Assembly: GCA_965367215.1 (NCBI GenBank)
Contig: CBDUIJ010000075.1
Coordinates: 1 to 19,431 of the forward strand
From: Granulosicoccus sp965367215
Lineage (GTDB): Bacteria > Pseudomonadota > Gammaproteobacteria > Granulosicoccales > Granulosicoccaceae
Reading direction: 5' to 3'
Length of the DNA: 19,431 bases
Shown: one piece after another, positions 6,766 through 14,746 of the stretch
Layout: every line of letters begins with the position of its first letter
Numbering within the stretch: position 1 is the stretch's first letter
Made by a program: the position numbers and the translations under genes
Notes under the pieces: generated by a model
Told to the model about the DNA's origin: nothing
What the model saw: the letters and a program-made list of their open reading frames with translations, nothing else
Database searches by the model: none

Positions 6766-7054
6766 TCAGATCATTCTCAGACTCACAGAGCCACTGGAAA
6801 ACCGCAAGGACGCCGTCGTATTGGGGCGGCTGGGGTTTCTGGAGTGGCTGGTGTCGATTCCCGATGACTGCGATTTCAGTGAAGAGGCGCGACGAGCTCA
6901 TGAGCGCGCCGAACCGCTGAAGCAGTCGATGCCGGCGGTGGGTGTCTTGTGCGAACTGCTGACCGAGGCGGGCAAGCAGCCGAATTTTCTGACCCCTGCG
7001 TCGACCTCACTGGTCAGACGCAAGGGTTCTCGTCGGCGCCGCTCGTTACACTAG
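6752..7054 (+). CDS. Hypothetical protein in the cobalamin riboswitch transcript
   Basis: A 100-residue cytoplasmic-type protein, MQVLDQIILRL onwards, acidic and helical in the first 80 residues (FLEWLVSIPDDCDFSEEARRAHERAEP) and ending in a strongly basic tail (RRKGSRRRR). ATG 6752 has GGAGG (6742-6746) at 5-nt spacing. In-frame codons upstream to 6482 run through the riboswitch aptamer, so the longer reading is rejected. Codon use (many CTG, GCG, GAG) is like that of neighbouring genes, which supports a real gene. No family is recognised: not CbtA/CbtB, BtuB, a Cob/Cbi enzyme, MetE or a ribonucleotide reductase. The gene ends 16 nt from the convergent NDUFA9-like gene, so the transcript holds no other gene. 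Confidence 0.7.
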   Translation: MQVLDQIILRLTEPLENRKDAVVLGRLGFLEWLVSIPDDCDFSEEARRAHERAEPLKQSMPAVGVLCELLTEAGKQPNFLTPASTSLVRRKGSRRRRSLH

Positions 7055-7070
7055 AGCGCCGTTCAGGGAC

Positions 7071-8018
7071 TCAGCGGCGGGCTGCAGCGCGACGTTTCTG
7101 CAGCCGGCCGGCCCAGTCACGGTTACCCAGATAACGCGGGACGACGGCATCCAGAGAGGTTGGCTGGCGGGCGCAGTCACTGCTGCAGACGCTGGGTGTT
7201 TGCAGGCTGAGGTAGTTATCACGGCTGAAGGGTTTGCCGGGTACGAATTCCATGACCCGAGCCTGCAATCTGGCCGCCCAGTCCGGCAAACCGATGATGA
7301 TGCGCGAGAGTCCGGCGGTATCTGCCGTGTACTGCACCAGTTCACGCAGCGTGTATTCCTCGGGACCACACAGCTGGATGGTGCTGCCGGCGGCTTGCGG
7401 GTCGTCGATGGACTTGATCATCACATTGCAGACGTCGCCGACGAACACGGGAGCCATTTTCGCGTCGGGCACGGCCAGTGGAAACACCGGCAGGGCGCGC
7501 AACAGGCCCGCGAAGCGATTGAAGAAGGCGTCGTGTTCACCGAAGATGATGGAGGGCTGGAAGATGGTCCATGTCGTGCTGCCCTGATGGTTGCGAACCA
7601 GCTGCTCCGCTTCGCCCTTGGTTCGCAGGTATTCGCTGGAGCCTTTTTCTGCATCGGCATTCAGGGCGCTCATGTGCAGATAGTGTTTGACGTTGCCGGC
7701 TGCACAGGCACTCAGTACCTTGGCGGTCAGACCTGAGTGGGCGCTGGAAAAGCTGCCCTTGGACTGACTGCCGCCCTCGTTGAGTATGCCGATCAGGTTG
7801 ATGACCGTGTCGGACCCGGCCAGTACGGCTGCCAGAGCGTCAGCGTCGTGCACGTTGACTTCCTGCGCTCGCACATTGGACATGGTGCGCAAGGTGCGAA
7901 CCCGCTGTGCCCGCCGAGTGAGAACGACAACTTCATCGAATTTTTCGGCCAGGCGATAGGTCAGCTGAGAGCCGACAAATCCTGATCCACCCAACAAGGT
8001 AACGCGGCGACTGGACAT
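7071..8018 (-). CDS. NDUFA9-like NAD(P)-binding protein (atypical short-chain dehydrogenase)
   Basis: Rossmann-fold protein of the COG0702/NDUFA9 type; the mitochondrial homologue is an accessory complex I subunit and bacterial roles are largely undefined. The 315-residue product has the nucleotide loop LLGGSGFVGSQL at 8-19, VINLIGIL, the SALNADAEKGSSEYLRTKGE region with a Tyr-x3-Lys pair, and FQPSIIFGE. The start at 8018 places the Rossmann loop at the N-terminus as in the family. The open frame continues upstream to 8099 without protein-like sequence. The C-terminal segment is basic (KRRAAARR) and contains a Cys pair (VCSSDC). It lies 136 nt after the TauE-like gene on the same strand and may be co-transcribed or use its own promoter. 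Confidence 0.88.
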   Translation of the reverse strand: MSSRRVTLLGGSGFVGSQLTYRLAEKFDEVVVLTRRAQRVRTLRTMSNVRAQEVNVHDADALAAVLAGSDTVINLIGILNEGGSQSKGSFSSAHSGLTAKVLSACAAGNVKHYLHMSALNADAEKGSSEYLRTKGEAEQLVRNHQGSTTWTIFQPSIIFGEHDAFFNRFAGLLRALPVFPLAVPDAKMAPVFVGDVCNVMIKSIDDPQAAGSTIQLCGPEEYTLRELVQYTADTAGLSRIIIGLPDWAARLQARVMEFVPGKPFSRDNYLSLQTPSVCSSDCARQPTSLDAVVPRYLGNRDWAGRLQKRRAAARR

Positions 8019-8154
8019 GGGTACTGAGTGCTCCGGATTGAAGAACGGGTTGACACGTTGTACGTGCCGAACACGCCTATTTTGCCTCAAAATCACCACC
8101 GGGCGCAGCTTTAGAGGGTGAGGGTCCCTGATCTGCGGCGCGCTTGCCGGAAAA

Positions 8155-8991
8155 TCAGATGCCGAACACCACGGCCAGCGTGAATCGCAGGGTCACCATC
8201 AGCAGAAACAGGCCGAACATTCTCGACAGTTGTGCCCGTGATCTGGCATGTGCCACACGCACACCGTAGCGAGTCATCGTGAGGGCTGCGGGTAATGTGA
8301 TGGCCAGCGCCAGCAGGGAGACGTAGCCCAGGGCATCGTGGGGCAGGCCGGGTTTGCCCCAGCCGGCAATGACATAGCCGATGGAGCCGGGAACGGCGAT
8401 AAGCACGCCCAGGCCGGCCGAGGTCGAGACAGCCTCGTGAATGGGGCGGCCGTGCAGCGTGAGTGTCATGGTAGACAGAGCGCCTCCACCGACGCCCATC
8501 AGGGCGGACAGCAACCCGATGATGGCGCCGTACAGAGAGAGCAGCCCACGGCCGGGCAGGGTGTCTGCGATCTGCCAGCTGCTGCCGCCGAGTAACATAC
8601 GGATTGCCAGGAAGCCGGATACCAGCATGAAGACAATCTGGAAAACCCGGGCATCGGCGATTCCGGCAATGACGGTACCGATCATCACACCGATCAGCAC
8701 CGGCAGAATCCACAAGCGCAGCACCTTCATGTCCAGCGTGCCGCGCCTGGCGTGCTCGCGAGCCGAGACGAAGGCGGTGGGGACAATCATCGCAAGAGAA
8801 GTGCCCACGGCCAGGGGCATGGCGATGTCGTCGGCATTGCCGGTAAAGCGAAACACTTCGAAGAACACCGGTACCGAGACGGCTCCCCCGCCCACGCCAA
8901 ACAGGCCAGCCAGGAAGCCGATGGCAACGCCAGCCACGATCAGGGCTGCCACGATGAGCAGCAATACGGAAGGAGAAAGACCGGCTGGCAT
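8155..8991 (-). CDS. TauE/SafE-family sulfite/sulfonate exporter
   Basis: Integral inner-membrane permease of the TauE/SafE family, members of which are proposed to export sulfite or related sulfur anions. The 278-residue product has the two duplicated signature loops, GLFGVGGGAVSVP (29-41) and ALMGVGGGALSTM in the second half. There are about eight transmembrane segments and a conserved PLAVGTSLAMIVPTAFVS stretch after the first repeat. The ATG at 8991 starts just before the first helix; no clear ribosome-binding site. It is divergent from soeABC with about 195 nt between the starts, and the pairing of this exporter with a sulfite dehydrogenase strongly suggests sulfite as substrate. A plausible promoter and a palindrome lie upstream. 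Confidence 0.9.
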   Translation of the reverse strand: MPAGLSPSVLLLIVAALIVAGVAIGFLAGLFGVGGGAVSVPVFFEVFRFTGNADDIAMPLAVGTSLAMIVPTAFVSAREHARRGTLDMKVLRLWILPVLIGVMIGTVIAGIADARVFQIVFMLVSGFLAIRMLLGGSSWQIADTLPGRGLLSLYGAIIGLLSALMGVGGGALSTMTLTLHGRPIHEAVSTSAGLGVLIAVPGSIGYVIAGWGKPGLPHDALGYVSLLALAITLPAALTMTRYGVRVAHARSRAQLSRMFGLFLLMVTLRFTLAVVFGI

Positions 8992-9025
8992 GTCGAATGG
9001 CCTGCTGCTGTGAATGGAATGATTG

Positions 9026-9040
9026 TGCAGAATTTCTGCA
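9026..9040. promoter_or_regulatory. Perfect palindrome between tauE and soeA (candidate operator)
   Basis: TGCAGAATTTCTGCA is a perfect inverted repeat with 7-bp arms around a single base. It lies 35-49 bp upstream of the tauE-like ATG. It abuts the -10 element and covers the predicted transcription start of the candidate tauE promoter (9040-9067). That is where a repressor would bind. No regulator gene is encoded in the window. Confidence 0.5.
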
Positions 9041-9067
9041 TGGTACAGCAGTGCCGAAAGGAGGCAA
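9040..9067 (-). promoter_or_regulatory. Possible promoter for the TauE/SafE gene
   Basis: On the minus strand, TTGCCT (9067-9062), 16 nt, TACCAT (9045-9040). Each hexamer only partly matches consensus. The predicted start falls at about 9033, within the palindrome at 9026-9040. No equally good promoter was seen for soeA in the opposite direction; TAGAAT at 9085-9090 is a reasonable -10 but lacks a -35. Confidence 0.35.
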
Positions 9068-9186
9068 TGACTGTCGGGAATCGATAGAATTTATGGCACC
9101 CGAAAAAAAAACTTTAGTGGCGCCAGCGTCAATTTGCCACCATAGTGCCCACACTTGAGCTCTCTAACGCGACTGTAGCATCGCCT

Positions 9187-12108
9187 ATGTCTGTACTTCC
9201 GGAATTCGAAAACCATGCCGAGCAGACGGTCAAGATGACCACCTGCTACATGTGCGCCTGCCGTTGCGGCATCAAGGTGACGATGGAGGGCAACGAGATA
9301 CGCTTCATCCAGGGCAACCCCGATCACCCCGTCAACAAGGGGGTGCTGTGTGCCAAGGGTAATGCCGGCATCATGAAGCAGAAGTCACCGGCCAAGCTGA
9401 CTCAGCCGTTGGTGAGAAAGGCCGGAACTGCAAGGGGGGACGGAGAATTCGAACCCATTTCCTGGGACAAGGCACTGGGGCTGCTGACCGAGCGGCTGCG
9501 CAAGATCCGGGCAACCGACCCCAAGCGACTGGCGTTCTTCACGGGGCGTGACCAGATGCAGGCGCTCACCGGTTTCTGGGCATCCCAGTTCGGCACCATC
9601 AACTGGGCCGCCCATGGGGGTTTCTGTTCGGTGAACATGGCAGCCGGTGGGCTGTACATGACCGGACAATCCTTCTGGGAGTTCGGTGATCCGGACTGGG
9701 ATCATGCCAAGTACTTCATGCTGTGGGGGGTGGCCGAAGATCACGCCTCCAACCCGATCAAGATCGGTCTGGAAAAACTCAAGCGCCGCGGCGCCAAATT
9801 CGTTGCGATCAACCCGGTACGAACCGGCTATCAGGCCATTGCCGATGAATGGATCGGCATTCGCCCGGGCACCGATGGGCTTCTGGCCCTGTCCTTTGCT
9901 CATGTACTGCTGAAGAACGAGCAGTTCGACTGGGAATTCCTGACACGCTACACCAATGCCACACAGCTGATCATCGACGCACCGGGTACCTCGCAGCACG
10001 GCTTGCTGTTGCGGGACGCGGAAGGCGAATTGCAGGTCTGGAACCAGACGAGTGACAGCGTGGCGTCCTGGACCGAGTCCAGCCACGAGAACGATGTGGA
10101 AGCGGCTCTGTTTGGCGAATACACCACCGCTGACGGTGTCCGGGTCAAGACGGTAATGACGCAGCTGGCCGAGAAGTACCTGAGCGAGGATTATGCCCCG
10201 GAGAAAGTGGCGGCAACGGTAGGTGTGGACGCCGAGACCATCGAACGGCTGGCGCTGGAAATGGCGCATGTGGCCTTTCAGGAAACCATCACCATCGACA
10301 CGCCGTGGACCGACTGGACCGGGCGGCACCACGAGAAATTCATCGGCCGGCCGGTTGCCATGCATGCCATGCGCGGCATTTCCGCGCACTCCAATGGCTT
10401 CCAGACCTGTCGCTCCATTCATCTGCTGCAGGTGTTGCTCGGTGCGGTGGATTGTCCCGGTTCGCACCTGGCCAAACCGCCGTTTCCCAAGCATATTGCG
10501 CCGCCCATCAAGCCTGCCAGATCCATGGCACCGGATACGCCTCTGTCCTCGCCTCCGCTGGGCTTTCCGATGGGGCCCGAAGATCTGGTGGTCGATGCCA
10601 ATGGCGAACCGCTGCGGATCGACAAGGCGTATTCCTGGGAAGCGCCGATTGCCAATCACGGCATGATGCACATGGTGATCAACAATGCGGTCAAGGGCGA
10701 TCCCTATCCGATCGATACGCTGATCCTGTTCATGGCCAATATGTCCTGGAATTCAAGCATGAATACGGCCGAAGTACAGGACATGCTGCGCGAGAAGGAT
10801 GAATACGGCGACTACAAGCTGCCTTTCATCGTGACCAGTGATGCCTTTCATTCCGAGATGGTCAATTTTTCCGATCTGGTGTTGCCCGACACGACCTATC
10901 TGGAACGCTTCGATACCATCTCCATGCTCGACCGGCCCATCTCGGAACCGCATGCGGCTTGCGACTCCATTCGCCAGCCGGTGGTCGAGCTCGATCGCGA
11001 TGTCAGACCGTGGCAGGAAGTGCTGATCGATATCGGTACGCGCCTGGAATTCCCGGCCTTGACGAACCCCGATGGCGGCGCGAAGTTCAAGGACTACAAG
11101 GACTTCATCACCAACTGGGAAAAGTCGCCGGGTATCGGTTTCCTGGCAGGCTGGCGTGGTGAGAACGGAGATGAGGCCATGGTGGGAGCACCCAACCCCG
11201 ACCAGTGGCAGGCCTATCAGGACAACGGCTGTTTCTTCGAACACCATCTGCCGCCCGAGCAGCGCTACTACCGCTTTGCCAACAAGGATTATCTCGAGTG
11301 GAGCAAGACTGTCGGCTTCAACGCGCACAGTGGTCCCATCGTCATGGAACTGTATTCGGAAGTGCTGCAGAAGTTCAGACTCGCGGGGCAGGGCTTGTAT
11401 GATGGGCCGCAACCGGTGCATGAAGTGGACAAGCAGCGGCTGGTGCAGTATTTCGATCCTCTACCTGACTGGTATGTACCGCTGGAGGAACAGCGTGTCG
11501 ACAATGAGCAGTACCCCTTCCATGCGGTCAATCAGCGTCCCATGTTCATGTATCACTCCTGGGATTCGCAGAATGCCTGGCTACGCCAGATCATGGCGCA
11601 GAACTACCTGTACATGAATCGTCAGCGCGGTGTGAAAATGGGCATCGAGGATCTGGCCTGGGTGTGGGTGGAAAGTCACCATGGCAAGATCCGTTGTCAG
11701 GTCAAGCTGATGGAGGGTTGCAACCCTGACACCGTCTGGACCTGGAACGCCATCGGCAAGCAGAGTGGTGCCTGGGGCTTGTCCGAGGATGCACCCGAAT
11801 CGCAAAAGGGTTTTCTGATGAATCATCTGATCAGCGAACTGCTGCCGGCGAAGGACGGGGAGCGTGGACTCACCAACTCAGACCCGGTCACCGGACAGGC
11901 TGCCTGGTACGATCTGAAGGTCAATATCTATCCCGCGGCCGCTGGTGAAACCGGCAGCTATCCGACATTCGATGCGGTGAAGCGATTGCCGGATATGGCC
12001 GATGCACCTTCAGTGCTGCGGTATCACACCCATGAACCGGTCAATCTCGAGCGCTCCCTGCAGGACGCCCTGAGCCGGGGCCATCTTTCTAGTGGAGACA
12101 AGCGATGA
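9187..12108 (+). CDS. soeA: Sulfite dehydrogenase (quinone) molybdopterin subunit SoeA
   Basis: Catalytic subunit, DMSO-reductase family, binding a bis-molybdopterin guanine dinucleotide cofactor and one [4Fe-4S] cluster. With start 9187 it is 973 residues. The N-terminal cluster motif is C20-x2-C23-x3-C27-x27-C55 (CYMCACRCG ... GVLCAKG). HGGFCSVN (Cys147) is the likely molybdenum-ligand region, WGVAEDHASNP and GTDGLLALSFAH are typical pterin-binding phrases, and the C-terminal dinucleotide-binding domain starts near the HSWDSQNAW region. There is no twin-arginine signal, as in cytoplasmic-facing SoeABC and unlike PsrA/PhsA or DmsA. A GTG at 9145 would add 14 residues; the ATG is preferred because the extra sequence looks non-conserved. 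The stop overlaps soeB (ATGA). Sulfite specificity is inferred from the architecture and the TauE/SafE neighbour. Confidence 0.85.
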   Translation: MSVLPEFENHAEQTVKMTTCYMCACRCGIKVTMEGNEIRFIQGNPDHPVNKGVLCAKGNAGIMKQKSPAKLTQPLVRKAGTARGDGEFEPISWDKALGLLTERLRKIRATDPKRLAFFTGRDQMQALTGFWASQFGTINWAAHGGFCSVNMAAGGLYMTGQSFWEFGDPDWDHAKYFMLWGVAEDHASNPIKIGLEKLKRRGAKFVAINPVRTGYQAIADEWIGIRPGTDGLLALSFAHVLLKNEQFDWEFLTRYTNATQLIIDAPGTSQHGLLLRDAEGELQVWNQTSDSVASWTESSHENDVEAALFGEYTTADGVRVKTVMTQLAEKYLSEDYAPEKVAATVGVDAETIERLALEMAHVAFQETITIDTPWTDWTGRHHEKFIGRPVAMHAMRGISAHSNGFQTCRSIHLLQVLLGAVDCPGSHLAKPPFPKHIAPPIKPARSMAPDTPLSSPPLGFPMGPEDLVVDANGEPLRIDKAYSWEAPIANHGMMHMVINNAVKGDPYPIDTLILFMANMSWNSSMNTAEVQDMLREKDEYGDYKLPFIVTSDAFHSEMVNFSDLVLPDTTYLERFDTISMLDRPISEPHAACDSIRQPVVELDRDVRPWQEVLIDIGTRLEFPALTNPDGGAKFKDYKDFITNWEKSPGIGFLAGWRGENGDEAMVGAPNPDQWQAYQDNGCFFEHHLPPEQRYYRFANKDYLEWSKTVGFNAHSGPIVMELYSEVLQKFRLAGQGLYDGPQPVHEVDKQRLVQYFDPLPDWYVPLEEQRVDNEQYPFHAVNQRPMFMYHSWDSQNAWLRQIMAQNYLYMNRQRGVKMGIEDLAWVWVESHHGKIRCQVKLMEGCNPDTVWTWNAIGKQSGAWGLSEDAPESQKGFLMNHLISELLPAKDGERGLTNSDPVTGQAAWYDLKVNIYPAAAGETGSYPTFDAVKRLPDMADAPSVLRYHTHEPVNLERSLQDALSRGHLSSGDKR

Positions 12109-12830
12109 AGCTCGGTCTGGTCATCGACCTGGACACCTGTGTGGGCTGTCATGCCTGCGCGGTGGCCTGCAAGCAGTGGAATACCTCAGGCACTACCGGT
12201 CCACTGAGCGATTACGACGCCTATGGCAAGGAGCCCAGTGGTGTCTGGTTCAACCGCGTTCGTCATTATGAAGTGGACGATTTCCCGAACAGCAAGACCA
12301 TCAATACACCGATGTCCTGCATGCATTGTGAGGATGCCGCCTGTGTGACGGTCTGCCCGACCGGTGCTTCCTACAAGCGTGAGGAGGATGGCATCGTACT
12401 GGTGGACCAATCCAAATGCATGGGCTGCAATCTGTGCGCCTGGGCCTGTCCCTATGGTGCACGTGAGCTGGATGAAGAGGATGGGGTCATGAAGAAATGT
12501 ACCCTCTGTGTCGATCGCATCCATGACAAGAATCTGCCCGAGGCAGAACGGCAACCCGCCTGTGTCATGACCTGTCCCTCGAATGCCCGGCATTTTGGCG
12601 ACTTTGACGATCCCGCGTCCAACGTCAGTACTCTGGTGCGTGAGCGTGGCGGTTACTCGATGATGCCCGAGCTGGGATACGAGCCCACCAACAAGTACCT
12701 GCCACCGCGACAACGTCCGGCGGCGCCGACGGTCGAGCGCAAGGCGGCTACCAGTGGCGAATCATTGATTGGTAAATGGATGAAGCGTCAGAAGGATGCC
12801 TTCAACAACCTTGGCAAGGGAGCCCGCTGA
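12105..12830 (+). CDS. soeB: Sulfite dehydrogenase iron-sulfur subunit SoeB
   Basis: Electron-transfer subunit with four [4Fe-4S] clusters, passing electrons from SoeA to the membrane subunit. The 241-residue product contains sixteen Cys in four groups: 12/15/18/22 (CVGCHACAVAC), 72/75/80/84, 105/108/111/115 (CMGCNLCAWAC) and 132/135/153/157. This is the DmsB/PsrB pattern. A C-terminal extension of about 50 residues after the last cluster (from around residue 190) is rich in Pro, Arg and Lys. The ATG overlaps the soeA stop (ATGA) and has GGAGA just upstream. The stop overlaps the next start (TGATG), so translation of all three subunits is coupled. Confidence 0.93.
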   Translation: MKLGLVIDLDTCVGCHACAVACKQWNTSGTTGPLSDYDAYGKEPSGVWFNRVRHYEVDDFPNSKTINTPMSCMHCEDAACVTVCPTGASYKREEDGIVLVDQSKCMGCNLCAWACPYGARELDEEDGVMKKCTLCVDRIHDKNLPEAERQPACVMTCPSNARHFGDFDDPASNVSTLVRERGGYSMMPELGYEPTNKYLPPRQRPAAPTVERKAATSGESLIGKWMKRQKDAFNNLGKGAR

Positions 12831-13762
12831 TGCATCCGGCATTGTCAGTCATCTTCTTTACCGTGACGGCGGGTGCCGGTTACGGGCTGCTGTTCCTGCT
12901 CGGTTTGCTACGCCTGCTGGGCCTGGCTCCCGATATCAGTCCTGACCAGATCGTGGGCATGGGCCTGATCGGTCTGCTGTTGGTAACCGCCGGTCTGTTG
13001 TCATCGACACTGCACCTGGCGAATCCGAAGAACGCCTGGCGAGCCTTTACCCGTTTCAAGACATCCTGGCTCTCGCGCGAGGCAGTCTTTGCCGTGGCTT
13101 TCTATCCGGTGGCACTCCTGTGGTTGGCGTGTGAGTGGTTCACGGGCAATACCGCAGGCACCGTGTTTTTCGGTATCCTGATGGCACTGCTGGCGGTCGT
13201 GGTGCTGATCTGCACTGGCATGATCTACGCGACGCTGAAGACCATCCGCCAGTGGCATACCGCACTGACGCCGGTGAATTTCGTGTTGCTGGGGCTGTTT
13301 CTCGGCACGCTGATACTGAGTGTGATGCTGGCCCAGCAGGGATTGATGTTCGAACTGATGGCCAGACTTGTACTGGTCGTGCTGGTCATCGCAGCTTTGG
13401 TGAAGGTGATCTATTTCTACTGGATCGGCCAGCCAGCCGGTCCGACAATCAATACAGCTCTGGGTTTCACTCGTGCCACGGTTCGGCTACTGGATGTCGG
13501 TCATGCCAGCGATACCTTTCACAACAAGGAGTTCGGCTATCAGGTCGACAGGATCAGGATCATCTGGTTGCGTGGCGTGAGTATCGTGCTGGCGTTTGTA
13601 CTGCCCTTGCTGCTGATAAGCGGCCTGCTGGGTGAGGTCAGTTTCGGCATGCTGCTGCTGGCCGTCATCAGTGCCTACGCCGGTGTGTTTGTCGAGCGCT
13701 GGTTGTTCTTTGCAGAAGCGCGGCATGTGGTCAATCTGTATCACGGCATGCAGCGTACCTGA
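12830..13762 (+). CDS. soeC: Sulfite dehydrogenase membrane anchor subunit SoeC
   Basis: DmsC-like integral membrane subunit that anchors SoeAB on the cytoplasmic side of the inner membrane and delivers electrons to quinone. The 310-residue product starts MHPALSVIFFTVTAGAGYG, typical of the DmsC family, and has about eight hydrophobic helices. The family phrase STLHLANPKNAWRAFTRFKTSWLSREA lies between helices 2 and 3. The ATG shares one base with the soeB stop, and AAGGGAG lies 8-13 nt upstream. No heme-binding motif of the NrfD or cytochrome b type is evident. apbE follows after 15 nt in the same reading frame. Confidence 0.9.
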   Translation: MHPALSVIFFTVTAGAGYGLLFLLGLLRLLGLAPDISPDQIVGMGLIGLLLVTAGLLSSTLHLANPKNAWRAFTRFKTSWLSREAVFAVAFYPVALLWLACEWFTGNTAGTVFFGILMALLAVVVLICTGMIYATLKTIRQWHTALTPVNFVLLGLFLGTLILSVMLAQQGLMFELMARLVLVVLVIAALVKVIYFYWIGQPAGPTINTALGFTRATVRLLDVGHASDTFHNKEFGYQVDRIRIIWLRGVSIVLAFVLPLLLISGLLGEVSFGMLLLAVISAYAGVFVERWLFFAEARHVVNLYHGMQRT

Positions 13763-13777
13763 GGCAGGGCAGCTGTC

Positions 13778-14668
13778 GTGAACGACTCCTTGCGTATCGA
13801 GCAGCGCGGACCGATATGGCTCGGTGAATTCCGCGCCATGGCCAGTCCCTGCGAAGTGCATCTGGAGCTGCGCTCGAAGAAACTGGCGCGCCAGCTGATG
13901 GTGCTTGCGCAGAAGGAGACCCTGCGCATCGAGAGACTGTTCAGCCGCTACCGGGATGACAACGTCATTCATCGCATCAACACGGCCAATGGCAAGACCA
14001 TTACCGTCGATGAGGAAACGGCGCGCATGCTGGATTTCGCGGATAGCTGCTTCCATGCCTCGGACGGACTGTTCGATGTCACCTCTGGTGTGTTGCGTGA
14101 AGTCTGGAAGTTCGATGGCTCGGACAATGTCCCGACAGCTTCTCAGGTGGAGCCCCTGCTGGAGCGCATCGGTTGGCAGCGTGTCACTTGGGAGAATCCG
14201 CACTTCAGCTTGCCGGCGGGCATGCAGATCGACCTGGGTGGTATCGGCAAGGAGTATGCCGTCGACCGGGTGCTGGCATTGTTGAGGGACAGAAGTCCCG
14301 GGGCTTGTCTGGTCAATTTCGGCGGGGACCTGCACGCCTCCGCAGCACCAGAGGCGACTGGTGCCTGGACGGTTGGTATCGAGTCTCGTCGAGTCGAGGG
14401 TGCTGCCTCGAGCAGCCTGCAGCTGCAGCGCGGCGCATTGACCACCAGTGGCGATGCACGCCGTTATCTGCTGAAGGACGGCGTGCGCTACAGCCATGTG
14501 CTGAATCCGAAGACTGGCTGGCCGGTAGCCGATGCACCGGCGGCGGTGACGGTGGCAGGCAATACCTGCATAGAGGCTGGCATCATGTCGACGCTTGCGC
14601 TGTTGCACGGGGCCGATGCCGAGGCCTTTCTGGATTCGCATGAGGCGCATTACTGGGTGCAGCGCTGA
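13778..14668 (+). CDS. apbE: FAD:protein FMN transferase (ApbE family)
   Basis: ApbE enzymes transfer FMN from FAD to a Ser/Thr in target flavoproteins. The 296-residue product shows RYRDDNVIHRIN, DLGGIGKEYAVDRV (152-165), LVNFGGDLHAS, SGDARRYL and YSHVLNPKTGWPV (238-250), all ApbE signatures. Start is GTG 13778 with AGGCAGGG upstream; an in-frame stop at 13760-13762 rules out a longer N-terminus. Two oddities: no signal peptide or lipobox, so it should be cytoplasmic although most ApbE proteins act in the periplasm; and the metal-binding ADxxST element reads AGIMST (Gly268 for Asp). It sits 15 nt behind soeC and ahead of DUF4266-DUF3570, the likely target genes. Confidence 0.92.
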   Translation: MNDSLRIEQRGPIWLGEFRAMASPCEVHLELRSKKLARQLMVLAQKETLRIERLFSRYRDDNVIHRINTANGKTITVDEETARMLDFADSCFHASDGLFDVTSGVLREVWKFDGSDNVPTASQVEPLLERIGWQRVTWENPHFSLPAGMQIDLGGIGKEYAVDRVLALLRDRSPGACLVNFGGDLHASAAPEATGAWTVGIESRRVEGAASSSLQLQRGALTTSGDARRYLLKDGVRYSHVLNPKTGWPVADAPAAVTVAGNTCIEAGIMSTLALLHGADAEAFLDSHEAHYWVQR

Positions 14669-14670
14669 CT

Positions 14671-14746
14671 CCACAGCATTCGAATCTGTCACGCAACAGG
14701 CAACGGATGGCTGTTGCCGAGACTGTGGTGGAATCCCTGTCGATTC
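14671..14746 (+). other. Nested inverted repeats in the apbE-DUF4266 gap
   Basis: The 148-nt gap holds GCAACAG (14693-14699) / CTGTTGC (14711-14717). This sits inside an outer pair CCACAG (14671-14676) / CTGTGG (14723-14728), and the small hairpin GAATC / GATTC (14731-14735, 14742-14746) follows. No T-run follows. It may fold in the mRNA as a processing or partial termination signal between apbE and the envelope-protein genes. No clear promoter was found in the gap. Confidence 0.4.

Noticed and set aside
8111..9154. Minus-strand frame of 347 codons over the TauE gene
   Set aside because: It shares the strand with the TauE/SafE gene but in another frame; the product is Arg/His-rich with no membrane pattern, while the 8155-8991 frame has clear GVGGG repeats.
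9385..10671. Minus-strand frame of 428 codons inside soeA
   Set aside because: Antisense shadow; the plus frame encodes an unmistakable molybdopterin oxidoreductase.
9187..13762. Formate dehydrogenase or polysulfide/thiosulfate reductase as identity of the Mo enzyme
   Set aside because: Formate dehydrogenase motifs are lacking, there is no twin-arginine signal as expected for periplasmic Psr/Phs-type enzymes, and a TauE/SafE exporter is divergent. SoeABC fits better, though substrate specificity is not proven by sequence.
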